Source: Siphonodentalium dalli
Taxonomy: Eukaryota > Mollusca > Scaphopoda > Gadilida > Siphonodentaliidae
NCBI GenBank assembly: GCA_032622095.1
Contig: CP136064.1
Coordinates: 279,807,352 to 279,871,351, forward strand
Length of the DNA stretch: 64,000 nt
Reading direction: 5' to 3'
The translations under genes and the position numbers were made by a program. Shown here one piece after another: positions 25,301 to 40,300 of this stretch. Each line of letters begins with the position of its first letter. Position 1 is the first letter of the stretch. The notes beneath the pieces were generated by a model, which ran no database searches, was not told where the DNA came from, and worked only from the letters and a program-made list of their open reading frames with translations.

Positions 25301-28300
25301 ATTAGCTTTGTACATTAACTCTTTCTATACCAAACGCTCATTGATGAGTAGTTATCCTGAGGGGATTTTCAGATAATAAGTTCAACAAACAGCCACATTT
25401 CTCTCAATAAATAGGACTCCTTCTGCACTTTCGTCTGCTTATATTACATGTACATCCCTCTAAATAAATTATAGACCATTCCAATGTACACTTTTTAAGT
25501 TAATGGGAGAATCCATTTAGTATTGAAAGGGTTAATTTGGGGATATGAAACATAGAATATCAGAGTCATATCAATAGAAAATTTGGTGACAATAACACCA
25601 ACATATTAAACCTTTCTATATTAAATGGATTCTCCCATTTAGTTATAAAAGTATACATTGGAACGGTCTATTACTTATCTGGAGGTGTTTTCAGGAAAAT
25701 AAGCAGACAGCATTTAATATTAGTAGGGAAGGAGTCGTATCTATTGATGGGAAAAATTCAGGTTCAACAAACAGGTAATTTATTTTCTGAACATTTCCTG
25801 AGGGATCTACTCGTCAATGAGTATTTATTATAGAAAGGGTCAATTCTGGTTAAGGGTAATTTAATGCAGAAAGTGAAATGGAAACATTGATAACTGCCCT
25901 CAACTTTTACCTGCTATTATTTTTGGGTTTAGTCTAAAGGCCTGACATGACATGAATGATTACGCAACAAAACTGACAAACGTCATTGTTCAATTAGTGG
26001 AAGATTAAATATATATGATCATTTTAATCAATTATTAAAGATGGTCTATCTCTTCCAAGCCACAATTACAACAACAATATTTTTATGAAACCTGATTTCA
26101 AGACTAAAATAAATTTTTCTGTGAATCAAAACACTGACAAACTGAAGATTGGGTATATTATTTATCTATAGATTCACAATAATGTAGTTTATTCCTGAGG
26201 TTGTAGAGCAATATATCTGGCATTTTAACTTGGTGGAAATTACTAACAAGATAGAGTTGTTCTGCTTGTTATGCTCTGAACGTTTCCGTGAGCATCGCAG
26301 AAACATTTGGAGCATAGCAAGTGGGAGAAATCTATCTCTATCTGAGATTGCCTGATCTGTTCTATTATCCCATTAAAATGTCACGATTAATTGTAAGTAT
26401 TGTACCAGAAAATTTGAAATAAAATCAATATTAATCGATAGAAGCGTCTCCGGACAGGGATGTTTGATTCATATCTATTATTTTATACCTAGGAAACTAT
26501 ATAAAAGTTGTTATAGGAAGTGATAGACCATCATTAATTATCACCATGATGTTGACTGGATGGGGGTTACCAGTAAATGCATGTATCTTTTTGTTTTAGA
26601 AACTATTGTAGCCACGGAGACGAGTGTTCATTCCATCCTGGTTCAGGGTCTTACAAATTTGGTCCGTCCAATGATCAGATCAATGTTTGTCGGTAAGTAT
26701 GATATGTTTTATTATAGGTATGAGATGCAACATTGGGATGTATTTTAGTAACAATTAATCATGTGATGTTCACAGTTAACATATTGTGAGAATTTCTAAA
26801 AAAAATAATTCAATATTTAGGCCAAAGACATAAAAACGCTATGTTCTCATGCACTTCCCCCATCACCCAAAGAGGGACTCATTCAAAATGTTTACTAAAA
26901 GTTTACCCAGATTCTAAAAATTCACCCAGAATGTTTCAGGAGTTAAAAACTCAATCGCCCATTCATCCACAATATTGAAGACATGATTGATAAAAAAAAC
27001 ACTTGAAGAGTAATTATATTGCTTGCTTGGAAAATAATAGGATATCCTAGAATTCTTGCAAAATAAAAAAAAATAAAAGGGTGTTCTTCCTATTAAATTT
27101 TTCAAATATCATTTCCCAAGAATACTAATATTTCTTTTAAAAGGTTTTATGTAATCACAGCCTGCTTCCATATATTAAGCAGTCACATAATACAAATGTA
27201 GCTTATGTCTAACACTTTCAGGCTTCCTACGAATGGATACCTTGCTGTATGTGTGGGACCAATACTTCATCGGACTCGATACCCCGGGATTCTCCACAGA
27301 ATGGCTGTCAGCTGTGACTGCCATAATTCTCGGATTGATTCAATCCAAACTCAGTGAAGCGAAAAAGGTAATTTACTTCCATTAACCCATTAATAATTAG
27401 ATACTCACCAATGGAAATGGAGAGATAATTCACGTCTGTCCAAGTCGTGAAATAGTTCGTCTGTCATTTGCAGAATGAGGACCCCAGAGGGTGAATTTAG
27501 TGACGCTATTCCGCATAGTGGGCTAGCATCACCAAATTCACCCTTTGGGGACCTCATTCTGCATGGCCTCATCTGCTATGGGATACATAGACTCAGATTG
27601 AAGTTCCCAAATGGTGAATATTGTGATGTGCACCCATTGGGAACCTCGATTATGCAATGTGTCATCTGCCAATTTGGGGATATAGAGAAACTAAACTAAA
27701 AAAGAAATAGAATCTGTGTGAAGAAGTTTCTATAGAAATTTTATAATAAAGAAACTTTCCATAGAAGATGAGGCTCAAGCAGAATGAGGTCCCCAGAGGG
27801 TGAATTTAGTGATGCTAGCCCTCTGGGGACCTCATTCTGCAAATGACAGGCTCACTAAACTCAGGCTTGCATAATACCAGGGTTGCTGCTAGTGGTTGGG
27901 GTAATAGTATCCCGTACCCGCTGGAGAAATCTCAGTCAGTCAACAAACTGTGAATATATATTATTATTATCCACCCCTTAACTAACACTATTTCTGATTG
28001 GGCAAAAACCGTCACATGATAATGAGGAAAAAAGTCATATTGGACTCCCGAAATTCATATTGGACTCAATCGAGTCAGATATGATTTTATAAAAGTTATC
28101 GGGAATTGGTGACATCATGAAATGTCAAATTCTACTGAAATTTCCAACTGTATGCTCTGATTTTCCCACTGTTGAATCTTTGGACAAAAATGAGGGGGTG
28201 AGACACCCAACCCAGTCGCCACATCCCTGGGAAGAGTACATGTACATCCTCTAATTATACAATAATTTTATTCCCTAAATTTGGATAAACATACAGATGG

Positions 28301-31300
28301 ATAATAAAAAAGTCATTATACAATGTTGTGTACAGTATGTGTTTTCTTGTAATCGTCCAGGTTTTGATGCAGTCATGTTGGACTCAACGCTACTTGTCTC
28401 AGCCAATATGACTTTTCACCACAACCTGGACCCATACAAGAAAAACAGATACTGTACACAACATTGTATAATAACTTGATAGTATTTAGTAAATCAGTTG
28501 ATTATTTCAGCCAAGTAGTGAATGTCTATGGGAATATAAGTAGATAAAGTTAAGGAATCAATGTCATAATTGTATTTTATTTGAAGTGTTAAGTAATGTA
28601 AGGGTATTATCATTTGGAACCTGTTGGAACTGCATATAAACATCGATATTGTATAGGTGTATTTTAATTTTTTTTTTTTAAATATTTTGTACCTCCACCA
28701 ACAACTGTTGAGGAAATTATTAATATTCGCAATTTATTTCTTCATTCACGACAATATGCTATACCAGGAAGTATTCCTGATCACCCTTAAGTGGCTAACA
28801 TCTGGATCTCCTCTACATAATCATAGAACAGAACCAATCAGAACAATAATGTAAACAGGCAGAATCAATGGCTTTAACGGATGTCCACTTCGATATCTTT
28901 CAGAATAAGGAAATAATTATCGATGTGTTTAGCCCTGAAAAAGAATACTTTTCATACCAAGTGGTTTACCAGTGATTATCGATAGCGAGCAAATAATATT
29001 ATCTTCATTTATCACTCCCTGTTGGTTTTATTTAGTGTCACATACACAGGTGATGTAGACATTAATCTGAATCGGGGTAGGGGACTATGTCGCAGGGGGA
29101 AATTGGGTGAGGGGAAAAGGACCCTAAAATGGACCTGCTGCTCCTATAATGGAAACCATGATAATACAAACAAGAGATTGACAAAGTTTCTTTGTAAAGA
29201 GGGGGTTTAACCCTTTACCCAACAAACCGGCCAAAACCGGCCAAATAAAGCTGCAACAGCCTAAATTATCTTCGGTCTGTCTCAATAAAACCATACAAAT
29301 ATGGATATCATTGGAACCGGCTCCTTGACCACATTGTGATAGTTACAGTTATGCCCTGTGCCAATGCATTCTCTTATATATGCGAGTCGACCATAGGTCG
29401 CCTCGCATATATAAGAGAATGCATTGGCCTAAAAAAAATCTTTTTTTAACACTTTTTACCATTTTTTCTTACATTCTTTAACAATTTTTAATGTGTTAAG
29501 CCAATGCATTCTCTTATATATGCGAGGCGACCTATGGTCGACTCGCATATATAAGAGAATGCATTGGCACAGGGCCCTTCTGTTGGGTAAAGGGTTAATA
29601 CTGTTGAAACATACATGTAGTTGGGAGTAACTAATATAGTTATAACATCTTATCCAAAAAAGTTATGTGATCTTTTTGTAGACCCCAAAAGCCCTTGTTT
29701 GTTTATTTATTTTATGTGTCACAACAACTGATTAGATTTAGTGACCCCACAACCATTGTATGCTTGGCGTTGTACTTGTTTAGATCATAACAACTGCTTT
29801 GTTTTAGAGACCCCCCAAACCCTTGTATGCTTGGTGTTGCACTTGTTTAGATCACAACATCTGATTTGTTTTACAGATGGAAGGAATGGAGTCAATTCTC
29901 AAAGAAGAAGTTCCTAAAATATCATATATACAGATACAATTTGAGGTATTATAAATTGTTTCATTACATACCCTGTTAGCTCAACTTGACAAAGTCAATT
30001 TTGAGCTATTGCCATGGATTGGTATCTGTCTGTTCATCAACAGTTTCCTTTAGCACACCCTACAGGTCATTTCTCTCATTCTATGGTTACCAAACTTGAT
30101 ATGGATCTGTGGGGTGACTTCTAGATGGGAGCCATCAATTATTTTCCGAAATTCATTTAAAAACATGGCCATTAGCAGCCATCTGGGATTTCAAATTTTT
30201 AATCCATTGGCACACCCTGCAACCCGTATTTATTGGGGATTTTTTTTTTAATTTACAGGTAAGATAATAAGGTCTGTCGGTGTTTATTATCAAATTTAAT
30301 CACACAGATACTGATTTAGTTTCAAATATTCCTGGGTAAAATATTACACTGCACCCCAATTATTGAAAATATGAATCAGAATGAATCCCGTTAGTATTTA
30401 TAGGTGTGGTATCATTATTACAGAGATCTCTATGCTCTTATTACTATTTATAGCACCAGCTCTCCCACGGCGAAGCCGCTGAAGCGAAGCGACCTAGGGT
30501 ATACGTATGTGGATATGAGATATACTAATCGACTTTTTCAGCTGAATCTAAAAATAGATTGAACTTACCTAATATAGAATAATTTATTCATAACTCAAGG
30601 GCCAGCCGAGTCCAAACATTATTGTTGGCGACAGCCGCCATTTTGTATTGATTAATACCACCTCGAAATGTGTAATTGGGCAAAATTCTCCAGGGCTAAA
30701 ATAAAAAACTTTGTTCCAGTGAATGTTAGCTATACTTCATCATACGTAGGAACATCATGCTCCTAAAGCCAAAGATATTTAAAAAATTAAATGTAAATTA
30801 AACCAAAGCCCTGGTTAACAAAAACTGAAATTGCCTGAAAAAGTTTTGTTTACATATTTTATAAAATTATTTAAAATATTTGCCCCGAAAGACGATTCTA
30901 GGGACCTTACTGGCCGTTTAGATTTGATCTTCCAATTTCTAACGGTATTTCCGCCTAAAAGATTGAAGAAATATTCTCAAAGTTCAAGGCCGACAAACAG
31001 AAACTATAAGTTCCGATTGAAAGATCGCAGAGTCTTTTTAAGATTGCTTCTTGGGGAAACCAGTAAAGGCGTCATGACATTAAGATGTACATCATGACGT
31101 CACAACCAACAAATTCCAGACAGGACTGCGTCGGTGGCCAGACAGCTGATACTCGTATTACACGGGCAGGCTGAACATCCACACTTACGTTATATGTGAT
31201 TATTTACATACATTGTATATATTATTTTCTTGTGTCCCGTTAGGGTTTATCATCAAATCTTTCTAAAGATAAAAATTCATCTGATAATCCCATGAACAGT

Positions 31301-34300
31301 AACAAGCGGGCGCAAATTACGTTTACGTACATGATCATATTAGGGGCAGCACCATTATTACAGATATCTCTATACTCTGTTACTATTTATAGGTGCGGCA
31401 CCATTATTATAGAGATCTCTACACACTACTACAGCAGAATCAAAAATCAGCAATGCCAGTATTGGATCCAACACAAAGTGAGTACCAAAATAATACCATG
31501 TACTTTATTTTATCACTGCACATGCAAAACCAAGTTTCCAATGTCATCACAATTTAATAGTTGGATTTTGCATCATTTCAGGTACCATTTTTCTTGGGAA
31601 TTTTCATTCTTTGAATGTTTCATTGTAAATATGCTTTATGTTGCGATCAAATATTGTGGATTTGTTTTTGAATAATCGACTGCCAGTCATTTATAATAAT
31701 TTTGAGGCGACATTGAGTATTTAACTAACTGGTTTAATACTGTTTGAATTTGGTGATGCTAGCCCATTGTGCGGGGTAGCATCACTAAATTCACCCTCTG
31801 TGGACCTCATTCTGCAAATGACAAACCCACTATTTCAAGGCTTGGAAGTATTACCCTGTGCCAATGCATTCTCTTATATATGCGAGTCGACCATAGGTCG
31901 CATCGCATATATAAGAGAATGCATTGGCCTAAATTTTTTTTACTATTTTACTAATTTTTTCTTGTATTCTTTAACAATTTTATAATTTCACCCATACAGA
32001 GCCCCAGACAAACATGAGCAGACGACACCTTCTATATGCTTCTATATATGTGTGGGGCTCCCTGCAGGGTAATGGATGTTTTTTTATTTTATGTCCTAAA
32101 AATTGTCATTCATTTTTCAGCTGCTCATCCCCCATGGCGGCATTGGTTTAATGATGTCATCCCTTCATACCAACGACCGCAGGAGCGAAGGAGGGTGCGA
32201 GAAGAACGGGAGGCTGATCGAGAGAGGTACAGTCATTAGCTATTGTACTGTCTAATCTTATCCTGATTGACAAGAGAACATTTGAAATCAAACACTTTTC
32301 ATTGTTTTTAATGTCTCCATCTAACAAGATATTGATTGATTGGTTGAGATTATTTATTGAATATAGAGTTATCATGATATTTTTAAGATGTGAAAATATT
32401 TTGTGATGATAAAAAATTTAAAGATGTCAATCTCTTCCTAAATACGTTTTATATAGTTTTCAGGTATAAAATGATATATATGAGTCGAAGATACCTGTCT
32501 GGAAACTCTTTTATCAATTAATATTGATTTTATATAAATATCTTCTTATATAATGCGTTATCAATTGGGACATTTTTTCATTACTATTTATAACAGACAG
32601 TCATGAATGTTTCAGGTTATCTCAGATAGTGATAGACTTCTCCAGCTTCCTATGCTCTGAACATTTCCCCGAGCCATAAAATGTCTCAAATTGATTGTAT
32701 GTACCGGTATTATATGAAAAAGTTTGAAATAAAATCAATATTAATATATGAAAGCAAGACTTTGATTCATATTTATTATTTTATACCGCGGAAACTATAT
32801 GAAACATGTTATAGGAAGAGATAGACCATTTTTAAGTTACTCTGATAGATTCAATCCTTTTATGGAGTTCTTTTTTATTTCAGACTTCTGCAAAAACAAC
32901 GAGAGGCGGAGGCTTACAGGCGTGAACTTGAGGAGAAGGACAGAAAGTGAGTTCATCAATATAGGAAATTGGCTGGGATTTATCCATGCAGATTGTACGA
33001 GGCACACATATTTTTTATTACTGAAACATCTATGTACTGCCTGATTAAGACCAAAAGTATTCCAAACAGTGTGATATCTTAAAAACAAATTTAATAATTT
33101 AATATAAATAAACTTTAGAGCTCAAGCCATAAACTAAGTTAAGAACAAGACACAATCAAATTAATTGAAAGATAGTGGAATCGACAACATATGGAACATG
33201 TCGTTTAACCAAATTATGTTGATAATGGGGCGCGAACTCACTGACTATACAATAAAATTAATGAATATCTGGGACCATTATGCATATAATATTTATAACA
33301 TTTATTTGATACATTTGCATGAAAAGTGTACACAGCTATCTTGATGACGCTCATTCTATTTTTGTATTCCGTCTTATCTACATATGTAACACTAGCAGGT
33401 GGACCCGACAAAAGTACCCATCGAAATCCATCAGGTTTTACCCGATTTGACCTTGAATTGGTCCGGGCTGTTTCCCCCTAGCAGGTGGACCCGACTTCGT
33501 CCGGGCTGTTTCCCCTCTGCTTTTCGGCGAATTGCACGATATGACCTTGAATTGTCCATTTTGAAGGTCAAGGTCAGGTGGGGGTCATGATTTGACCCGT
33601 CCAAAACACTGCCCGGACAAAAGTACCCGACAAAAGTACCCGTCGAAATCCATCCGGTTTTACCCGATTTGACCTCGAATTGATCATTTTGAAGGTCAAG
33701 GTCAGGTCGGGGTCACGATTTGACCCGTCCAAAACACTCAGTGGACAAAAGTAACCCTACATATCAAATTTGGCGATTTGACCTTGAATTAACCCGATTT
33801 CAAGGTCAAGGTCACGTCGCACGGGCAAACGAATAGGCTTATGACACTCCCCATATGAAAGTATCCCTAGACACTAATTTTAATCGAAATTCCGTGATAC
33901 TCGGGCGTTCCACCTTGAAATGACCCGATGTCAAGGTCACGTCGCACGGGCAAATTAATAGGCCCATGCCACTCCCCGGCCGAAAGTATCCCCACATACC
34001 AAGTTTCATCGAAATCGGCTTGGCCGTTTTCGAGTCCATCGCGAACAGACAGACAGACAGACACACAGATTTCCCAAAATATATAATAGACTAGCCGATG
34101 AGCCCGACGTTGTCCGGGCTATTCAAAAACCAAATTTCAAGTCGATAGCTCTACCTGTTTCCGAGATCTGGTCTGCGCATGCGCGAAGCTGGCGTCGCAC
34201 GGGCTCAGCGACCCGATAAAATTTGTATCCGGGGCAAGATACATTCACATACCAAATTTCAAGTCGATAGCTCCACCCGTTTCCGAGTTCTCGTCTGCGC

Positions 34301-37300
34301 ATGCGCGAAGCTGGCGTCGCACGGGCTCGGCGGCCCGATAAAATTTGTATCCGGGGCAAGATACATTCACATACCAAATTTCAAGTCGATAGCTCCACCC
34401 GTTTCCGAGATCTCGTCTGCGCATGGCTGCACGGGCGTCGCACGGGCTCGCCAACACGACAACGACGACCGCCTGGTCAAATTACACACACGTACCAAGT
34501 TTCGTCCCGATCGGTCGAGAATCGTAGATTTGTATCAATGACAGACAGACATACAGACAGACAAACAGAGGTCTTCAAAATATATATGAGATTATTTCAT
34601 TCTCAGCAGACAGTCAGATAATGGAAATCTGGTTACCTTATTCTACGAAGCAGAGAATATAGAAACCAACAACAACATTTGAGTAGAGTACCAATTTAAG
34701 GAGTATATATTGTCATGTTAATAATTAATAAACATGTTATTATAGAGCCGAGAGAAGTGATCTCATGAAACAAGCTGACAATCAGAAGAGAGTAATGGCC
34801 GGCGAGAATTCTGATTTAGAGGATATGTTGGTGAAGGTAGGTTAATTCTGATTAATACAGCTAAACTTGTTGTATGATACTAATTTTACAATATAAATAG
34901 ATGATGCAGTAGTGTATACAATGGTTTTGAGAGCCAGCTTGGATATAGTGCGTCTGACATTTTGCAGAATGAGGTCCCCACAGGGTGTATTTCGTGATTA
35001 TACTCCACACAGTGGGCTATCATCACCAAATTCACCCTTTGGGGACCTCATTCTGCTTAGGCCTCATCTGCTAGGAAATATCTATAGTGAGTATAGTCTC
35101 AAATAATTGTTTTATTACTATTTCCCTTCTGATCAGTTTCTATATCCCCTAATTTGCGGAAAATAAAATGCGTAATTGAGGTGACTAATGGGTGAACATC
35201 ACCAACTTCAACTGGGGAACTTCAATCATCCTAGGTCTCCCATAGCAGTTGAAGCCTAGCAGAATGAGGTCACCAGAGGGTGAATTTGGTGACACTAGCC
35301 GGCTACACAGGATAGCATCATTAAATTCAACCTATGGGGACCTCATTCTGCAAATGTCAGACACACTATATCCAGGCTTGTTTGTGAAATACAGTAATGC
35401 CCTAAATAATCAACTCCTAATAACCACAGCAGAGTTATGGGTAACTTTTCAGGATTTAATCGGAAATATGGCTTGTGAGAGCTTTCCAATGAATGGCAAC
35501 AAGCCATATTTCTGACTAAATCCTGAAAAGTTACCCATAATTCTGCTGTAGTTAAGGAGTCGATTATTTAGGGCATTACTGTATCACAATAAACCCAATG
35601 CAGTCAGTATTTACTATTTACCATTATCAAAATTATCATTAGATCATGCCATGAATCTATTCAGGATGTCATGTGCTGAGCCGTTAATGTTATGGTCATT
35701 CTCCAGTGGAAAAATAGATGGGAATAACCCGAAAACTATAAAACTGACTCAATTGGAAGGTTATTATCACTCACAATCCTGGAACATCATACATTGTTTC
35801 AAATGTTGAGATACAATAGTTCTGATGCACTAGTTCTGGCTGTTAGTTTGCTGAAGTATACATAGGTCCATACTCAGTAAAGACGTTTATCACACTTAGT
35901 GACATTTTACATTCATAAGCAGACAATAAGTTAAAGATGGATTTGTGTAGAATTCTGGGTAAAAATAATAAATATGACTCAATTAATATTGATTTTATTT
36001 CAAATTTCTGGTAAAGAATTACGATCAATTTGGGATATTTTAAGGCTCGCAGAACTCTATCTCTATTTGAGATTGCCTGAACGTCTCATCAGTGTATATT
36101 CTAAAAATAGTAATGAATATATGTCCAAAATGATTATCGCATTATGTAAGAAAATATTGATATAAATCGTTTTCAGACAGGTGTTTTCGACTCATATTTA
36201 TTATTTTATATTTCGGAAACTATATAAATCGTTAACTTATTGAAATTATCTATGGCTTACATTTACAGGAACGACGAGTACGAAGAGAGGGAGAGCTAAA
36301 AGCACAAGCAGAAATAGAGAGGTTGAGAATGGAGATTGACTTACTCAAGGTTTCGGTAAGATGTGTGAGCCGACTGTTTGTTTATATACAGCATGTAAAT
36401 AGTGTTCTATAAGCAAAACACTTAACACTGGCAATTATTTGGGAAAATGATTCATGGTGACCCATGGTTATGATAGGGAGTGCTACGGTTTGTTGTAAAC
36501 AATATGGTAGCAGCTTTAACTAAAGTTCACTTAGTTGGGTCTCCCCAGTTTTGATGGTTTTGCTTATCACTCACTCTTTTGGTACTGTACTGTAACATAA
36601 TTTAGTTTTGTTTACTAACATGGCGTACAATCTTGACAATAACATATTATTTATGCGATATTTATGATTGGTATAAGAACAAAATCTGTCTATATTTTAA
36701 TATTCTTTCTGTTTATGGCGGTTTTAATGGATGTGATTATTTTAACAGCAATACCCACCATAAATGCCATCCATATCATTAATTGTGTAGTTTTTTTTAC
36801 ACGGCTAATAACTAGTACAGCCCCTGTTTTTATATGTTTATGTTTGCTCCAGAAATAATTGCACACAATAATGAACATGCAGGGCCAGAGACCAGCCTTG
36901 AGATTTAAAATTGTTTGGTTATTACAGTAATGCTCTAAGTAATCGACTCATTAAACACAGCAGAATTATGGGTAACTTTTCAGGATTTAGTCGGAAATAT
37001 GGCTTGTGTCCTATAATCGGCCGTAGATCGTCTCTCCACGTTGGGTAACAGGTCCAGACACAGTTTTGTAGATACACAATCTTTATTGTAACATCAAAGA
37101 ATGCATGGAAATATATTTACCACAACAACTTTCACAAAGCTAGCAGTTTGAGAATTCGCCTGAAGTCTGTCGTGGGGCCAATCAGTCACTTAGAGAATTA
37201 TAACCGAAAAGCCACGATCTAAAACAACCCTAGTATTTTATTCCAACTTTCTCCCCACGTCACATGACTGGTCTCTGATACGATATACTTCCAGCCAATT

Positions 37301-40300
37301 CCAGGCCAGTAACTTCTTATTCGTTATTCTCTCAGACCAGTGAAGGGGTTTCCACGTGACATTGATCTGTTTCCAAACATATGATTCGATATACTTCTGA
37401 ACCAGTAAAGCCGTGGTCCCACACTCTTATTGATCAGCTGGTAATTGGTTTTATTAACCTACTCTACACAGACTTTCAGGCAAATATTAACCCCGACATT
37501 CCACTATAGCATACTTGTTGCCATTCATCGGAAAGCTTCTGCTGTGTTTAAGGAGTCGATTACTTAGAGCATACTGTATATTAGGGAGAAGTGGACTGTT
37601 ATCAGGGAAAAGTAACTAATGAATGGATGAAGTTCAATTTACACCCCAACATCACCATTCCATGATTCAATAGATATTAGTATCCAACTCAAGAGCCCAT
37701 TTATTAAACTATGAAAGTGAGTAAGAACACCATTATAAACAGTGAATATACTTCAAATATGCTGTTGAGACATGTGCATTCTGTATATGAGAGAGAAGTC
37801 ACTTCTCCCTGGAACAAAAATAGGCAGAAGTGGAACATTTTAGGGATAAGATGTCTCCCAAGTAACCCTCTATGCTGTGCAGGGCAGTATCTGTATAGTA
37901 GTAGTCGAGAACACCACTACCTGAGATGCGTGGTTGCATTGCCTACTTTGTTTTGATAAACTCAATTGTGTTAATATATATTCAAACATGGGTTCATCAT
38001 TTGTCAAACTTTGACTGTGAAATTGGCAGATACTCATACATTCTTTCTATGTATTTTATTTATTTTTCATAATTGAGACAGTAGATTTCTGTCTATTCAA
38101 CCAATGTTTTATATATAATGCACCATCAAATAAAATTTCTGTTATTTTTTCTTCAGAAAACAAGACCAACATCAACTACAAGCATGGGATCTACACTGAG
38201 GTAAGAAAGCATTTAGTGATAAGAAATAATCAGGGAAACATATACATTTCTATTGTTAACCCTTTCATGATGGGAGCTGCGCTGGTGCAACATTAAAGAC
38301 CCTGTGTCAATGCATTCTCTTATATATGCGAGTCGCGTTTATAAGAGAATGCATTGGCCTAACATTTTTTTTATCATTTTTTATCAATTTTCTTACATTC
38401 TTTTTAAAAAATTCAAATTTTATATATCATTTTTTATCATTTTTTCTTACATTCTAACAATTTTTATAATTTTTTTTATCATTTTTTCTTCCATTCTATA
38501 ACAATTTTTATCATTTTTTCTTTTATTCTTTAACAATTTTTTATAATTTTTTTCACTTTTCTTACATTTTTTAACAATTATAAAAAATAATATAAAATTT
38601 GTTAGGCCAATACATTTTCTTATATATGCGAGGCGATCTATGGTCGACTCGCAATATAAGAGAATGCAATGGAAGCTCCCGTCATGAAAGGGTTAAGGCC
38701 AAATAAATAGGTAGAACAACACAGTTGTGTGAACTGGTTAACATTTAAATTTACACTAGTTTGTTGTGACACATACATGATGGTAAAATGAGAACCATAG
38801 GTTCGAGTTTTATCTTGTGGCACGACAAACGAGTGCAATATCGTTAACATGTTCACACAACTGTGTTGTTCTATATTTATTGCAGTTTGTATGTTACATA
38901 CTGAAATTTAGCTCAATATTGCTGTATTTAATTCAACAAACTTGTGATTTATGTAAACTATACATCACTATTTAGTGAAGTAATTTTCTGTTAAAGTTGA
39001 TGTTGGCAATGACATTGTCAACATTATCGGTTTATATTGTCCAAGGACAAGACTACTTTTTTTATTGAATGTTTATTAAACCAATGGGTGTGCAATAAAT
39101 AGAGGATCTACAACTCGTCCCCAGAGCAGAATTTACAAAACGTGTCCAGTAAATTAGGTCTGGACCGAGCCCTTGGCGGTGTCCAGACCTAATTTACTGG
39201 ACGAGTTTTGTAAATTCGTCTACAAACTAGGGACGAGTTGTAGATTCTATTTATTACATGATCCAAAACCTCGACGAAACATACTTAAATAAAAAAAATG
39301 GGATGCAAATCTATTATTGGCTTCTATAAGGCATGCGATGACATTTCACGTAACTATGCATTGTTTGCCCACGTAAAGAAATAGTCCCAGATAAATAAAA
39401 CCTCTTTGGCATATTTAATGGCGTTTATTTAATGACATAACTTTGAAAACTCTTCATTCATTATAGTTTGTTGGCAAAATTTTGAGACGTAGCTTATGGA
39501 ATATGTAAACAGACGACAAACCAGAAGTCAAAGGTCACCTAGCACTATTTCCTGTTATTAAACAAACGTTTAATATCACAATTTATAAAATGGGTTTATT
39601 GAATGGAATAAGGGTAGGATCATGTAATATTTATCAGGCTCCTCCCTCACCCAAAAGATGGCCTCATCCAAAAAATTTATTTGCAATTTTATCCAGAATT
39701 TTCAAAGAGTTCAAATCGCATTCTTCAATTTATCCACAATATAGATAGGTTTCTGTTGAAGTCATAAATTTCAAAAGGCATTGGAGGATAAAGTATGTAC
39801 ATTGCTTGAGATGTATATTAATTGGAAACTTGTAGAATTTTTTACCATAAAATTACCTACACATTAATTAATTTCTAGAATTCTTGAGAAAAAAAAATGC
39901 TCTCATCGAATTTCCCATCTGTAATTGCCTGAGAATGCAGGTATTTATTTTAGTGGCCTATCATTTGCTTATTTCAGTCACTTGATATTGTATATTTGTC
40001 AGATGATGTTCACATTTGTGTATTGTATCAGGATGATAATTATTCCTCCTGGTCTATATTAGCCATTTGATATTCCCATTTATATATTTCAGTCGGGTGA
40101 TATTGGCTCCACCGCCCTCACCATCATCACTGCTGAACAGTCAGCCGGAGTCTGTCCTTAGGCCGATAACTGGTCTATATTAGCCATGTGATATTCCCAT
40201 TTATATATTTCAGTCGGGTGATATTGGCTCCACTGCCCTCACCATCATCACTGCTGAACAGTCAGCCGGAGTCTGTCCTTAGGCCGATAACTGGTCTTTA

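Noticed and set aside
29360-29430. Rho-independent terminator or microRNA hairpin
   Set aside because: The stem is a repeated MITE core present at many loci. A bacterial terminator is irrelevant here, and a microRNA claim would need small-RNA data.
30447-30496. Alternative exon 11 candidate starting HQLSHGEAAEAKRP after TTATAG
   Set aside because: Its end phase does not match the next exon and the donor is poor. The segment at 31435-31477 fits phase on both sides.
34179-34621. Overlapping open frames in the 122-bp tandem region
   Set aside because: Openness follows from the tandem period and GC content. The frames repeat the same peptide on both strands and have no known domain.
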